From Rotaria sp. Silwood1 (Eukaryota > Rotifera > Eurotatoria > Philodinida > Philodinidae), in NCBI GenBank assembly GCA_905250075.1, contig CAJNOP010000871.1:1-64000 (forward strand): a DNA stretch of 64,000 bases, in the 5' to 3' direction. This document shows, one piece after another, positions 1-10,500 of the stretch. Within the stretch, counting starts at the first letter, position 1. Each line of letters opens with the position of its first letter. The translations under genes and the position numbers were made by a program. The notes beneath the pieces are model-generated. The model was given only the letters and a program-made list of their open reading frames with translations, searched no databases and was not told the origin of the DNA.

Positions 1-700
1 CGAGTATTCAACGACCACAATAGGTCCTGTACGCGATAATTACACGCGAACATCAAAGAGCTGCCTTTCGCTCACTACTTTCTCTCTGAAAGCTCTGAAG
101 AAATATGAACAATAATGTCTGTGTTCCATAGGATTTATGTAAACTACCTCTAAACAGTTCGTGATGAACTACAAAAGCTCACTTTAGTAGTTGCTAGACA
201 GAAATGAGTACCCGCATTAGGTAGTATATGACCATTTATGAGCATCTCTACAATAAGCGTCACGAATGTTAATGAATACACACTTTCTGTAACCATTGAA
301 AGATTATCGATATCCCAATTATATAGTAGCTGATAACCGATAAGTACCGAGTTATATAGTAGTACTTGAAGTATTGAAACCTCTTCCTCTTATATCGCAG
401 TTGGTGGCTTATGGATAGCACCACTATTGTATAGTGAATGACCTATGAATACGTTTTTTACATAGTACCACCTATGGATGGCCTCGTCACACGACTCATG
501 GAGAATTATGGGTACTTTCATGAATGTTTATCGAGTTTTATAAATGTTTAAGAAAAGTTTAATTTCATAGGAAAACGTGTACTTTAACTTTAAAAGGTTT
601 AAAGTTAGTGTAAAGAATGGTCACTTTAATTATAAAAGCTAAAGCTTAAAGTGCGCTACTTTAACTATAAAGAAAATTTAAAGTACCATTCCTACTGCAC
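1..700. other. Intergenic, no gene seen
   Basis: AT-rich DNA without a convincing reading frame. From about 540 to 680 there are several loosely repeated ACTTTAA-like motifs, but no clean tandem unit. Confidence 0.5.
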
Positions 701-719
701 TACAGTCTAATTGTACGCA

Positions 720-930
720 AGCTATACTACAGCTGTAGTCTGGATAGATTCCAGCTATACTCAAGCTATAATCCAACTGTACTCCACTTGTACTCCACCT
801 GTACTCCAACTTTACTCCACCTGTACTCCACTGTACTCCAACTTTACTCCAACTGTACTCCAGCTGTACTCCAACTGTACTCCAGCTGTACTCCAGCTGT
901 ACTCCACCCGTACTCCAGCTGTACTCCAAT
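720..930. repeat. 11-bp minisatellite, unit TGTACTCCAGC
   Basis: Head-to-tail copies of an 11-base unit close to TGTACTCCAGC or TGTACTCCAAC are clear from about 775 to 930. The copies at 720-775 are degenerate. Because 11 is not a multiple of three, the array opens overlapping frames on both strands that give repetitive peptides. These are artefacts and not genes. Confidence 0.9.
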
Positions 931-1500
931 TTTTTTTTGGAGTAGAGTGAGTCTCGCTTTTTCCCCCTTGCTTTTATGGCATATTGGTTTTTCAAAATAT
1001 TTCATTCATTCTTCTTCATAATATTATGAGCCATTCAGATATAGATTCTTTGTGAGATTATGATAAGTATTTTAACTATACATAGTAGCGAGAAAAGAAA
1101 GAGAGCACAATATTAACTGGTGAGCCACAGACAAAAAATACAAATATCTTAGAGATCTATTGGCTAGTCAAATAATCGTCAGTATAAAGCTTTTCAATAT
1201 TTAAGAAATCATATTTATAGCCATGAAAAGGTTATAATAGCTATAGATAATGAAGGAAATACTTCATATCGTTTAAATGGCAATTAGTTCATAAATAACA
1301 ATGGTTTTTATAATTATCCGCGAGGTTTTTAACCGCTGTAGTGTGTTAAAATGACTACGGAGTGTTTTAATCGTTATCCAAACTCCAAATACGTACACCA
1401 ACTTAAAATAAACGTGGGATGTCTTAATAATCAAAGCAAAACTTGAAGTAGTTGTAGAATGATTAGGTATCTACAGGAAACCATAAAGTGGGTATAAAAA
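931..1500. other. Intergenic, no gene seen
   Basis: No coding signal on either strand. A few isolated GTAGTTGTAG-like motifs foreshadow the tandem repeat that follows. Confidence 0.5.
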
Positions 1501-2620
1501 GTCATTAAGTAGCTATAGAAATTCATTAAGTAGCTATAGGAATTCATTAAATAGCTGTAGAATCATTAATTAGTTGTAGAGAATCATTAAGTAGCTATTG
1601 AAATTCATTAAGTAGCTGTAAGAATTCATTAAATAGCTGTAGAATCATTAAGTAGCTGTAGAAAGCCATTAAGGGCCCCCCCTCAGAAAATCGATTTTTT
1701 CGAAACAATATCGAAATTGAGTTTTTACCATAGAAAGATAGAGCGAAGCTTCCTCTTTCAGAATATATATAGATTTTTGGAAAATGATCGGTTTTTCAAG
1801 GACTTGTCAGATCAGACTTTAACTTCCCTACCATATTTTCCAAGAAATTTTCGTAGTTTTTTAGAGTTTTTTAGTTTTGGAAAACCCCGTTTCTACTTCA
1901 AATATCATTGAATAAAACATTTTAATATTAACCCGCGTGTAAAATGGCGTTAGTTTTACTGCATCTTTTACGCGCCTTAAAATAGTTTTAGAAAATTTAT
2001 TGAAAATATGCCATTTTAATATGAATTTTTTGAATTTAACCGAAGAAAACCACTTCTAAAACTTCTTTAAGGTTTTTCTCAGAATATGATTTCCAATCAG
2101 AAAAATTGGATCTCCTCCCTCATTTTTCGAGCTATTGCCAATAGTTTTTTTTTGTTTTAAAGGTCTCGATCAGAGTAAACTTTTATCCGAACGGAGTTTT
2201 GAAAGTTGGTTCCTGGGTTGAGAAAAGTGGAATTTACTGTCGTTGGACTACCATTTTTTATGCTAATTTTAAGACCCTTGCACTAAAATGCTCGTAAAAA
2301 ATCAATAGGACAGAATATGAAAATTCCGTTCGGACAAAAGTTGCATACTGACACGTATGTTAATTTGAAACCAGTCCGAGCTCTCTATCTCTTCTTATGG
2401 TGGAGTTATTCCAATTTTCCTGAAGGCCAAAAATGACCCATGAATCAGCTGGAAGTCCTGTCTAGTACGACCAATCGAGCTGAAATTTTTACCAGAAGCG
2501 TATCTCTCCAAGATCAGTCATCCATGAAATTTTCAGGTTGAAAGGACCGTCAAAAGTGGAGACTCATTTCTGAGGGGGCCCCCCCTTAAGTAGCTATTGA
2601 AATTCATTAAGTAGCTGTTA
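1501..2620. repeat. Tandem repeat with ATTAAGTAGCTGTAG core, split by a transposon
   Basis: Imperfect copies of a unit of about 18-28 bases (core ATTAAGTAGCTGTAG, with GAATTC or AATC spacers) run from 1501 to 1668. They resume at 2586-2618 after the TTAA-flanked element. Every unit contains a TTAA tetranucleotide (CATTAAG), so the array offers many target sites for a TTAA-specific transposon. Confidence 0.85.
1673..2585. mobile_element. Non-autonomous TTAA-flanked DNA transposon (piggyBac-like MITE)
   Basis: A 913-bp insertion lies inside the tandem repeat. It is flanked on both sides by TTAA (1669-1672 and 2586-2589). Its ends are inverted: the left end reads GGGCCCCCCCTCAGAAA, and the reverse complement of the right end reads GGGGGGGCCCCCTCAGAAA. 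They differ mainly in the lengths of the G and C runs. TTAA duplication with clean inverted ends is the hallmark of piggyBac-superfamily elements. No transposase frame is present inside (the longest frame is about 64 codons), so it would have to be mobilised in trans. The superfamily is inferred from the target site only. Confidence 0.8.
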
Positions 2621-2654
2621 GTTTTTTTCAAAAGTATCTCTTTTGGGAAGCTAC

Positions 2655-2680
2655 GCCCACACCCACCCTACCCACACCCT
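2655..2680. repeat. Short C-rich telomere-like array, no partner arm
   Basis: CCCACACCCACC-type hexamers in the CA-rich orientation, next to the interrupted tandem repeat. Unlike most other copies in the window, no G-rich partner lies just upstream. Confidence 0.6.
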
Positions 2681-3773
2681 CGAAGTGAAATCCGTAGTGA
2701 ATGCACTCCTTCGTAAGTTGTTTCCGTTTGTTCTTTCTCGATGTATGTATCAAAAGTTCTCACTTTCTGTGGTAATAATTTCAAAAAGAAACAGTCAGAA
2801 AACATCCGTTTTTTCTATTTTCTTACAGGAAGCTGTCCAAAAAACAAGCTTAATTTGACCATTACTCTCTTTGCCTATAGATAAGAGAGATATGAATCAT
2901 TTATAGAATTCTCTTCAAGGTGAATTCTGCAATGGGTACTTCATAGTTTCTTTCTAACGTCGATCGTCTGAGTGGTCGGAACGTAACTTTTACCATTCAC
3001 AGTGACGAAAAAAAGCCTGATTATCTTTCGGAGAAATTCATTTCATTCCAATTACCCAAATGATTAATCCATTAGTCGACATTGACAGCTTATGAATGTT
3101 TTATGCCAAATAAGTTGATTTTCCTAGATTCTTCTCTAAAAAATTAATTGAATGAATTTTTAATGGCTTAAAAGAGAGAACTGCTCGATTTAAACATTGA
3201 AAGAAGTAAGTCAAAGTCTTGAGAAATTTCTATTTTTTTGTTATCTATTCCGATTAAAAGATCCTATACATATACACACACTTGTTTAAGCCAGGTGTTT
3301 ATATTAGGTTTTTTTACATTCTGAAGTACCAAAAAATAGTTTACATTAGTCAACGTTTAAATCTCGATTCATTTGAAAAAGATAACTTTAAAAAGAATTT
3401 TAGCCGATGATTTTCAATGGAAACTAAACTCAAATTAGCTTCAATCTGCTAGTCTCGTATATCATTCTATTTTTTCTTGTAATTCGAATGACATTTAGTT
3501 AAGAGATATTACCATTTGTTTTCATTTGATTATTTATCTTAAAAAAACTCAAACAATTACTTGAACATATCAATTTTTGATAAATTTCAAGTATAACAAC
3601 GAAGTTTTTTCAACCCAAAACTCTATTCATTCAGACAATCAATAGGTATTATCTTCAATATATCGAGCAAATGGTGCATGTTGGATTTTCTTTACCAATT
3701 TATTATATCGTTTGAAAAACTAAAAAATAAAGCTATGATATAGACCAAATTGCTTTCGATTTTTTTCGCATAA
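2681..3773. other. Intergenic, no gene seen
   Basis: AT-rich DNA without a supported reading frame or a recognised repeat. Confidence 0.5.
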
Positions 3774-5013
3774 TTACTTTTTCTTTGGAGTATCTAAAGT
3801 CAGTGTTTGATCATTTGTTTTACTTAGTGCAAGTTTAATTTCATCATACCATTCAAAAGGAGGATTCGATAGTACTGCTTGATTATTATCATTTTGAGCC
3901 ATCTCTTTTCTTTTATTTGCCTTTTGTTTCTTTAAACATTCTTCATTAATTTTTCGTTCTGATTGTCATTCATCAATATCTTCTTTTTTAACATCAGACA
4001 GATTTCAATTGTTTATTGAGAAATTTTTTCTTATAAATTAGATACAGATAGCTGTTACTGAGCAGAAATTATCGGAGAAAATAGATACCAATAGTTCAAA
4101 GCTGATTACATGTCGAGATCTCAAAGAATTCTGGTAACATTTCTATATTAGTAATCAGACACTAAGTACTTCAGTTGTCAATCAAAATTTAGCTTTCAAC
4201 TGACGAAACCATAGAAAGCCAGCGAAAACTTTTCTCAGCATCATTTTCGTTTCTTTTTTGACATAAATATTTGTTTTAGATTAGGATTTCAACGAGTTAC
4301 GAGGCTTGCAGTATTGGCATCAAGTGTCTTCAATAGCTTCTATTCAGCAATAGCTCCTAATTTATTGAAAAACTTCCTAGATTAAGGAAAATTCTTCAAA
4401 AGAAATTGCAGAAAAAATGGTTGAAATCTGTTTGAATTAGAGTTCATTTATCTATAGGCATTGAAATGCTTCTGACAAATGATTTTTAAATAGAAACATA
4501 AAAGTTAACAAGAAAGAGGTGATTTCGTAGAAAATTTTTACAGTAGAAAGGTCAGATGTTCAGCTAACGAATTATAAGGCTCGAATGGCAAAGATCGAAG
4601 TGCCATAAGGTTAAAGTAGTGTATAATTTTCAGTTCCAACTCTATAATTTTTGTCAAATTTTGACCAGTAGTATTACTCGAGATGAAAAACCTTTGATTG
4701 AGTTATTTACAAAATTCTGTACATTCGAAATAATAAAACTTTTGCTTGTGTACTAACAGAATTAAGATTAATAGCTGATTGAACTATTTCAAACAGTTGA
4801 TTTGTTGATGCTGTATAATTTGCACCATAATTTTTTTCTAACTCACTAACACATTTTGTATGTTCTTTATATGAATCACGATTAATAAAATCAAAACCAA
4901 ATAAAAGATAACATGAATAATAATAATAATATCATGCAAATGAATCATATTGTACGGAAAATCTTTTCCATAATCAATACAAGAAAGTCTTGGCACTCGT
5001 CGACTTGTACTTG
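3774..5013 (-). pseudogene. LYAR: Decayed LYAR (nucleolar zinc-finger protein) pseudogene
   Basis: Read on the minus strand, about 4700-5013 encodes a zf-LYAR-like stretch: LSCIDYGKDF, then after a frame break DSYKEHTKCVSELEKNYG. A VQSAINLNSVSTQAKVLLF segment follows. About 3774-4000 encodes the C-terminal winged-helix-like part with PPFEWYDEIKLALSK and a basic end, closing on TAA at 3774-3776. Intact LYAR has SCIDCGKDF followed by a tryptophan-containing loop and YKNHVKC, so the order and spacing match. Breaks seen: the zinc-ligand Cys of CIDC is Tyr, there is a frame change between KDF and DSYKEH, and an in-frame TGA lies in the charged segment near 3968. The N-terminal exon is missing. LYAR normally supports rRNA processing in the nucleolus; this copy cannot encode it. 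Confidence 0.75.
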
Positions 5014-7238
5014 CTGTAAGTTTATCAACTTAATTTTTTGCGAGTGCTTCAATAAAGCTACGTAGAATCAACAATATCAATCACTCAGACATTCGCTGAT
5101 ATCATAGATTGATCATAAGAATGAGAAAGATAGATATATAACACGTAGCATTATTTCTTGTCGAAATGAACTGAAGATAGAAACTCATTCATCTGATAAA
5201 TCGCTTTTGAGTCGAAAACGAGCTATGAATATCGTGAAAGATTTTCATATCATTAGCTTATTATTGTGTAGATACTCCAGTTTTACAGTATTTGTTAAAT
5301 GAATGTCGTGTAGAAACTTGCAACCCAATCCGACCCGCAGGCGGGCGTAGGTTGAACTTTGAAACGTGTCAGGTTCATTTTCCTAAGACAATTTACCGCT
5401 CTCTCGCTCTATATTTTTTCACAATTGATTTGAAAATCAATACGTAAAAAAGCTATCGATAGATGTTATCTATATAAGACCGCAGATGTGGATTGAACAA
5501 TTCTGAACGATTTCAGTATTTATCGTTCGAGTCTATGCATATTATTAGTATAATAATGTTATTTTATTTCTTCATCAAAACTTCCAAAAGCCTAAATCAA
5601 TAACATTCGATTCAATAGAGATGAGATGAGAGTCAATTGTGTTGCTCTTCCAGTGGACATGTTCTAGGATGAATATAGAGAATGATTTTCATTCCAACAT
5701 GTAATATCCATAAAGGATAGGCTCTAATAATTACTGTATTTTTCTATTTTCTTGTTGGAGCATTTCTGTTAAAAGAATACGGAGACCAACTTTTATAGCA
5801 GCAGTTTTGAGTCATGTAATAGTGGTTAGAATATTTGAAAACTTATAAAAGAACGTAAAGATATTGAAAGAGTGGATGTTTCAGATCTTGTCGCTGTTTT
5901 TATCCCAAGATACAAGGGTGTGGGTGGGTGTGAGTGTAGATGATATAAAGTTAGACTCACACCCACACCCTAATATAAACTGTTAAATGCGTCAAAGATA
6001 GGAGATAAAAATGAGCCACTTATTATGGAGTGTTCGGTATCTTCCCTTCTTCCGAAAAGAATTTTACAATTTTTCAAAAAAACCTTGAATTGAATTTTAT
6101 AGTGAAGGAAATTTTTCGTTTTAGCGGCGGATTCTGCAGCTCTGGTAAGAAGAAATTGAATTCTTTTGACAAACAGTGACATAATAATAGCAAAACTGCA
6201 TTTGAAAGATGCGCCACATCTAATAATTATCGTTGTTTTCTTTTAATCTTTTCGATATTAAGCTTGCATAATTAATTAAATTTGTACACAAACCATTCTA
6301 TCTAGAGAATAAAACAAGAGGTTAATCGATCAAATTGATACTTCTAACTTACTATCAAACTATATTTTCGAATCATTTTTTCTGGCATTAATAATTGTGT
6401 AGATGTCCTATTTAATGGTTTTAAATTTTTCATTTGGATTAATCTATTGATCTGTTTAGTTTTTATTGATAATACAAACACAGCACGACGCTTTTCATTC
6501 TTTCAAAAGTATTCAACTAGGCATTTCGCAAACAATAATATTTATCCAATTTTATTGCTTAATATATCATAAGCAAGAGCAATGTGAATTGTGTCAGATA
6601 TTCTATTTTAATAGGAATTTCATTTGAAAAATTTGTTTTATTCATCTTCTATGTATACATCTGTCATAGATAGACTTTCTTATACTGTCTTATTCGCGCA
6701 TTGAAGAAGGGTTCTTCGATGGATGAATAAAACAGTACACGCACATCTATCTGTGTATTTTTTGACTCTCCGTTCTCGAGAATATCGCAATAGACAATAA
6801 AGAAAACTCGCACAAGACTACATAAAAGTAATGCGAAGCGGTCTCAATTTTCGTCAATGGAATTTCAATTGCCATGAGAATGATAATCAATTTCAACAAA
6901 AGTCATTATTATTATGGAACGACTACAACGTTTCACGATGTGCGTAAGAGATGAGTAAGAAAAAGAGATTTACATTGAAACTACATTCTACACCCAGCAA
7001 ATAATTCTAATATTACAGATTCATAGAGCAAGAAAATGTTATCAAATATTCAGCTGGAGACGAAACAGTTGAGTTTTTAATTTACATATGGATTCAATAC
7101 AAAGAAAAATTGATCAGTATTCACATTTATTTTCATTGTTATATACAAGACACAAACTTTAAAATCACTATGAACAATGCATCAAAAATGTCACATGATA
7201 TCAACATAATCTGTGGAACTGTCTTGGTGCGATTGTTT
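5014..7238. other. Intergenic, repeats only
   Basis: No gene is supported. The stretch holds a GC-rich imperfect hairpin at 5321-5354 (CAACC/GGTTG and CCCGC/GCGGG stems) in otherwise AT-rich DNA, and the telomere-like palindrome at 5916-5970 listed separately. Confidence 0.5.
5916..5970. repeat. Telomere-like palindrome (GGGTGT arm / ACACCC arm)
   Basis: The G-rich arm starts GGGTGTGGGTGGGTGTGAGTG. After a short AT-rich loop, the C-rich arm ends GACTCACACCCACACCC. The outer 12-13 bases pair almost perfectly and the inner hexamers decay toward the loop. This is one of the cleanest members of the family in this window. Confidence 0.85.
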
Positions 7239-7628
7239 TCAGGTAGCAATGGCATGGATAGATACTATCTTGACGTCATCAGTTTCAACATGACAGTTGA
7301 AGTGAAATGTAAAAAACTGCATGATAATAAAAGTATAACAAAGGCATGCAGCTACGAGTTCGGCAATAGCGGCAATATACTCAAATATGTGCATTTCAGA
7401 ATGAAAGTAGAGCCATTCACATGTCACAGATATAGTCACAACGGCTACAAACAAATACAGAAACGATTTGATCCAACCACTACGAAAATGTTCGTATTTC
7501 TCTGAAAAAAAGTCGAATAAGAGAAAAAAGGCGATATTGTCTTGAGTTCTTGTTGTAAATTGTTGATTAAAATAAATAGGAATGAATATGGCAAGAATGA
7601 CTTCCAATCGAGAGATAAAAGTGGTCAT
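7239..7628 (-). CDS. Putative multi-helix membrane protein fragment
   Basis: A 129-codon minus-strand frame with a hydrophobic helix near residues 5-20 and two more at about 54-73 and 80-105 (AELVAACLCYTFIIMQFF). It resembles the neighbouring minus-strand frame at 8109-8636 in helix spacing and in an L-x5-(W/Y)-x-hydrophobic pattern, which suggests tandem copies. Both loosely recall the extra N-terminal membrane domain (TMD0) of ABCC/MRP transporters. No nucleotide-binding domain is present, so that likeness is weak. The start is the first Met in frame, and further exons are possible. Function not recognised. Confidence 0.35.
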   Translation of the reverse strand: MTTFISRLEVILAIFIPIYFNQQFTTRTQDNIAFFLLFDFFSEKYEHFRSGWIKSFLYLFVAVVTISVTCEWLYFHSEMHIFEYIAAIAELVAACLCYTFIIMQFFTFHFNCHVETDDVKIVSIHAIAT

Positions 7629-7739
7629 CTATTAAGTACGTTCAGTATACGAGAGGGGAATAAGGTACATCAAAACTATCACACAACTTTTCGCGAATCT
7701 TTGAAGGTTGCTTTTTTTCAATAGTATTTTTACATAGGA

Positions 7740-8108
7740 CATAAACTGAATAAATCAGTTGAATCAGAATATGGTTTTGAAGTAGTTGAAAATTATGCTA
7801 CATGTACAGATAATTATTTTGTGGAGCAGTAGTACGAATCTTATTATATTTTCGAATGCCATTGATATTGAATTTCATATATAGTTTGACGATCTTCTGT
7901 TGACTAAAACACTACATATTGAAAAAAAAAGGATTTTGCAATTGCTTATATCTTTTTCTTGATTTCTATGAAATGTGTGCTTTGTCTCTTTCTTGATTGG
8001 CATATATTAATTTTTGTTGTTGATATATTGATGTAATGAACTGTTATTTAGTAAAAAAAAGGTGGCAATATATTTGAATAAGTAGGCTCTATCTGGAAAG
8101 CTTATTTT
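7740..8108. other. Spacer between two membrane-protein frames
   Basis: AT-rich, with no supported exon. It could be an intron or intergenic DNA, depending on whether the two flanking frames belong to one gene. Confidence 0.4.
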
Positions 8109-8636
8109 CTATAGTGAACAGTCTGAACAGAAGAGGAATAAATTTAAAAAAATTGTGATTTTCATCTGGGCGTCATACATGGATGACTTCAAATGGAAAA
8201 TGTGTTTGTTTTCCACTTCAATATGATGATGAAGTTGTCGATAGACACGACAGTAAATAAGTGCCGCTGTGAAAATTGTGTCGAGAACTATACATCCGCA
8301 AAATATAACGATAAAGAAGTTGTCCTTCTTATAAATATATGAGAGGGTATATCCGATATGACCAATTTCAGCAAGTACCCATAAGAGTAGATGATAGAAG
8401 AATAATAAATAACGTGATTCAATTGGAGCACAATATTGTAGATAAGAAAAGACTATGAGAATTGTTGAGAGAAGACCTTCATACATTAATGATTTAGATT
8501 TGTACAACATATTATAAGAGTAAAATGCATCAAAGACATAGGCAATTAACGAGAAAATTGGAAGCAAAACCATTGCCCATAAAAAGAAATGATCTTGCTG
8601 TTTGGTCGTGGGATACAAAATAGATACTCTTCTCAT
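8109..8636 (-). CDS. Putative four-helix membrane protein
   Basis: A 175-residue frame from ATG at 8636 to a stop at 8109-8111. Hydrophobic helices lie at about residues 19-37, 54-70, 77-100 and 104-128, followed by a hydrophilic His-rich stretch (RQLHHHIEVENKH). The pattern matches the smaller frame at 7239-7628, so the two may be tandem relatives or fragments of one locus. As with that frame, an ABCC-type TMD0 is a possibility but is not established. The last residues look like read-through past a possible splice site. Function not recognised. Confidence 0.4.
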   Translation of the reverse strand: MRRVSILYPTTKQQDHFFLWAMVLLPIFSLIAYVFDAFYSYNMLYKSKSLMYEGLLSTILIVFSYLQYCAPIESRYLLFFYHLLLWVLAEIGHIGYTLSYIYKKDNFFIVIFCGCIVLDTIFTAALIYCRVYRQLHHHIEVENKHIFHLKSSMYDAQMKITIFLNLFLFCSDCSL

Positions 8637-8639
8637 GTT

Positions 8640-10070
8640 TTTGAATGTTCACTATAGATGTAAGGTTCTAATATTTTATACAAGTCTTAATAACTACAGT
8701 GCACTTTTCCAACTTAAAAATAACTTTGGTAATTAACAGCCACCCTCTCATCTCAATTTTGTCATGAAATAAATGACGTCAATTTACAGATTTACTCGTA
8801 TTTTACTTTAAATTTCTACTTCCTCTATCTATCACTCATATAGATCATGAGAAACAACTAACGCAAAATATTGATTTTTCGTGACTTTCGTATGATCTTC
8901 TTTTACATGGGAAGTGAATGAGGGAATGACGTGTACATTTTTTGCTGTTGTCAGAAGAATGCTGAAACGATGCAAACATCAAACGAAAGGACACGTATCA
9001 TTCATTCTACGGAGATGTCTAATGATGCAAAAATATCGTTTGCAGCTTTGGTCATCTCTATTCATGGATACGTTATTTTCATTAGTTTTCCATGCCTATA
9101 GGAGGATGCACGTGAAAAGTGCGATAATATCATTTGATACATTCAATTTTATTTTGTATTATTTACAAATTTTATTTATTTGATCTTTTGAAGAAAATCA
9201 CAATCAATATAATTCTATCAGAGTGTTCGTTCTCAACCAGTTTATCGAAATTTATTCAGCTTGATCCAACATACGATTTTCTTCAACTGTATCACTTATT
9301 GGTTTTGAAGAGAGAATCCTCCGAGAAGCGACCAATCTTAACTATGACCTCATGAAAATACAACACTTTTTTGATTTTGCTTAATTTAGACAAATTAATT
9401 TTTTGGCGTACTTATCGTAAATGCCGAAGATCATAATTGTGAAATATGCGTAGTTAGATCCAAAGAATTCAAAAAAATAGCTATTTTTTCACATTTCAAT
9501 GGAATGTTAAGATTCCCATTGCTTTTGTCTTCTCCGTAAAAATATTTTGACATCCATTGTTCACGTTAATCATTGTACGCATAAGTTAAGTGTAGATATG
9601 AGTGTAGGTGAAAATCGGACCTTCAATCACACATCCACATCCAGATATGCTAGTCACACAGTTCTACTTCTCTACGTACAGTTCTGTAGAGACTCTAACA
9701 GAGAATTTTTGGAGGCTAAACTCGATTTTATATGATGACTCTATCATTATTTCTATGATATACGATATAAGTAGGAGATCACCTAGCGGTGGACATCTCG
9801 TGAAAATTGTCCAACTCAGTTTGTAGAAGCACCCGATGCAAAAACGTTATGTCACTACTGAAGTGAACTTTGTTTCTCTGGCTTAGCAGTTGATCATGCC
9901 GTGCTTATTGAGTCGAATTGATCAATGGTTTGATCTGGCTTTAGTCTCTGCGATAAAACTTAACGACAAAAAAAACGGAAGAGAACGAATGACGCAGCTG
10001 TACCAAACGGTGAATGTTGTGCTTTATAACTCAATATAAAGAAACTAATCGGAGGAGGAACGAAGCAAAA
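8640..10070. other. Intergenic, no supported gene
   Basis: Short open frames exist, such as those near 8914-9183 and 9550-9826, but none has domain character, splice context or composition that supports a gene. The weak telomere-like palindrome at 9590-9647 lies inside. Confidence 0.45.
9590..9647. repeat. Weak telomere-like palindrome
   Basis: A degenerate TG-rich hexamer arm (GTGTAGATATGAGTGTAGG) is followed by a CA-rich arm (CACACATCCACATCC). The arms pair imperfectly, so this is an eroded member of the family. Confidence 0.45.
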
Positions 10071-10500
10071 ATGACACAGCAAGACATAAAAACAAGTGTA
10101 GACTACGCACTACTTGAGAATGAAGGCGAACAAAAAATAACTGAATCAAGATTCGTGAGGAGAGCAAGAAAACACCTTGTATGGTTGTGGAGAGAAACTA
10201 AAAAAAACTTCGATGCAAGAAGTAAGTAAAGAAGACGTGAGGTTCCCCCTTCTGTTCTTAAAAATTTTGACGGCAGCTTTCTCTCATTTTGGAGCAAGTT
10301 TATAGTGAGCCTTCTACGTGTTTGAAAAAAAACTAGAACTATACGTTGCACAGATTTGTAGAGATTTAGACTGCATTATCCTGTCACTTGGAATAGACTG
10401 GTATAAGATCATAAATCTGCCAACTAAGAATTTCTACGTAGAAGCTATTCAGACATGGGTAAAAAGTTGGCCTCAATCCATTAGTGATGTTTTCAAATGA
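10071..10500 (+). CDS. Possible small two-exon gene, unknown
   Basis: An exon from ATG at 10071 to 10221 ends in a strong donor (GTAAGT). A second open stretch from about 10370 to the TGA at 10498-10500 can be joined in frame through an AG at 10368-10369, giving about 93 residues. The first part is charged (RRARKHLVWLWRETKKN) and the second is mixed (ILSLGIDWYKI, WVKSWPQSISDVF). Third positions are less AT-biased than in the clear genes. No family is recognised and the acceptor has a poor pyrimidine tract. It could equally be a chance pairing. Confidence 0.25.

Noticed and set aside
678..1021. Open frames giving repetitive YSWSTGGVQLE-like or TPAVLQLYS-like peptides
   Set aside because: They arise only from the 11-bp minisatellite, which is open in several frames on both strands.
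7110..7505. Plus-strand 131-codon frame
   Set aside because: Lies antisense to the hydrophobic minus-strand frame at 7239-7628 and has a non-ATG start; likely a shadow.
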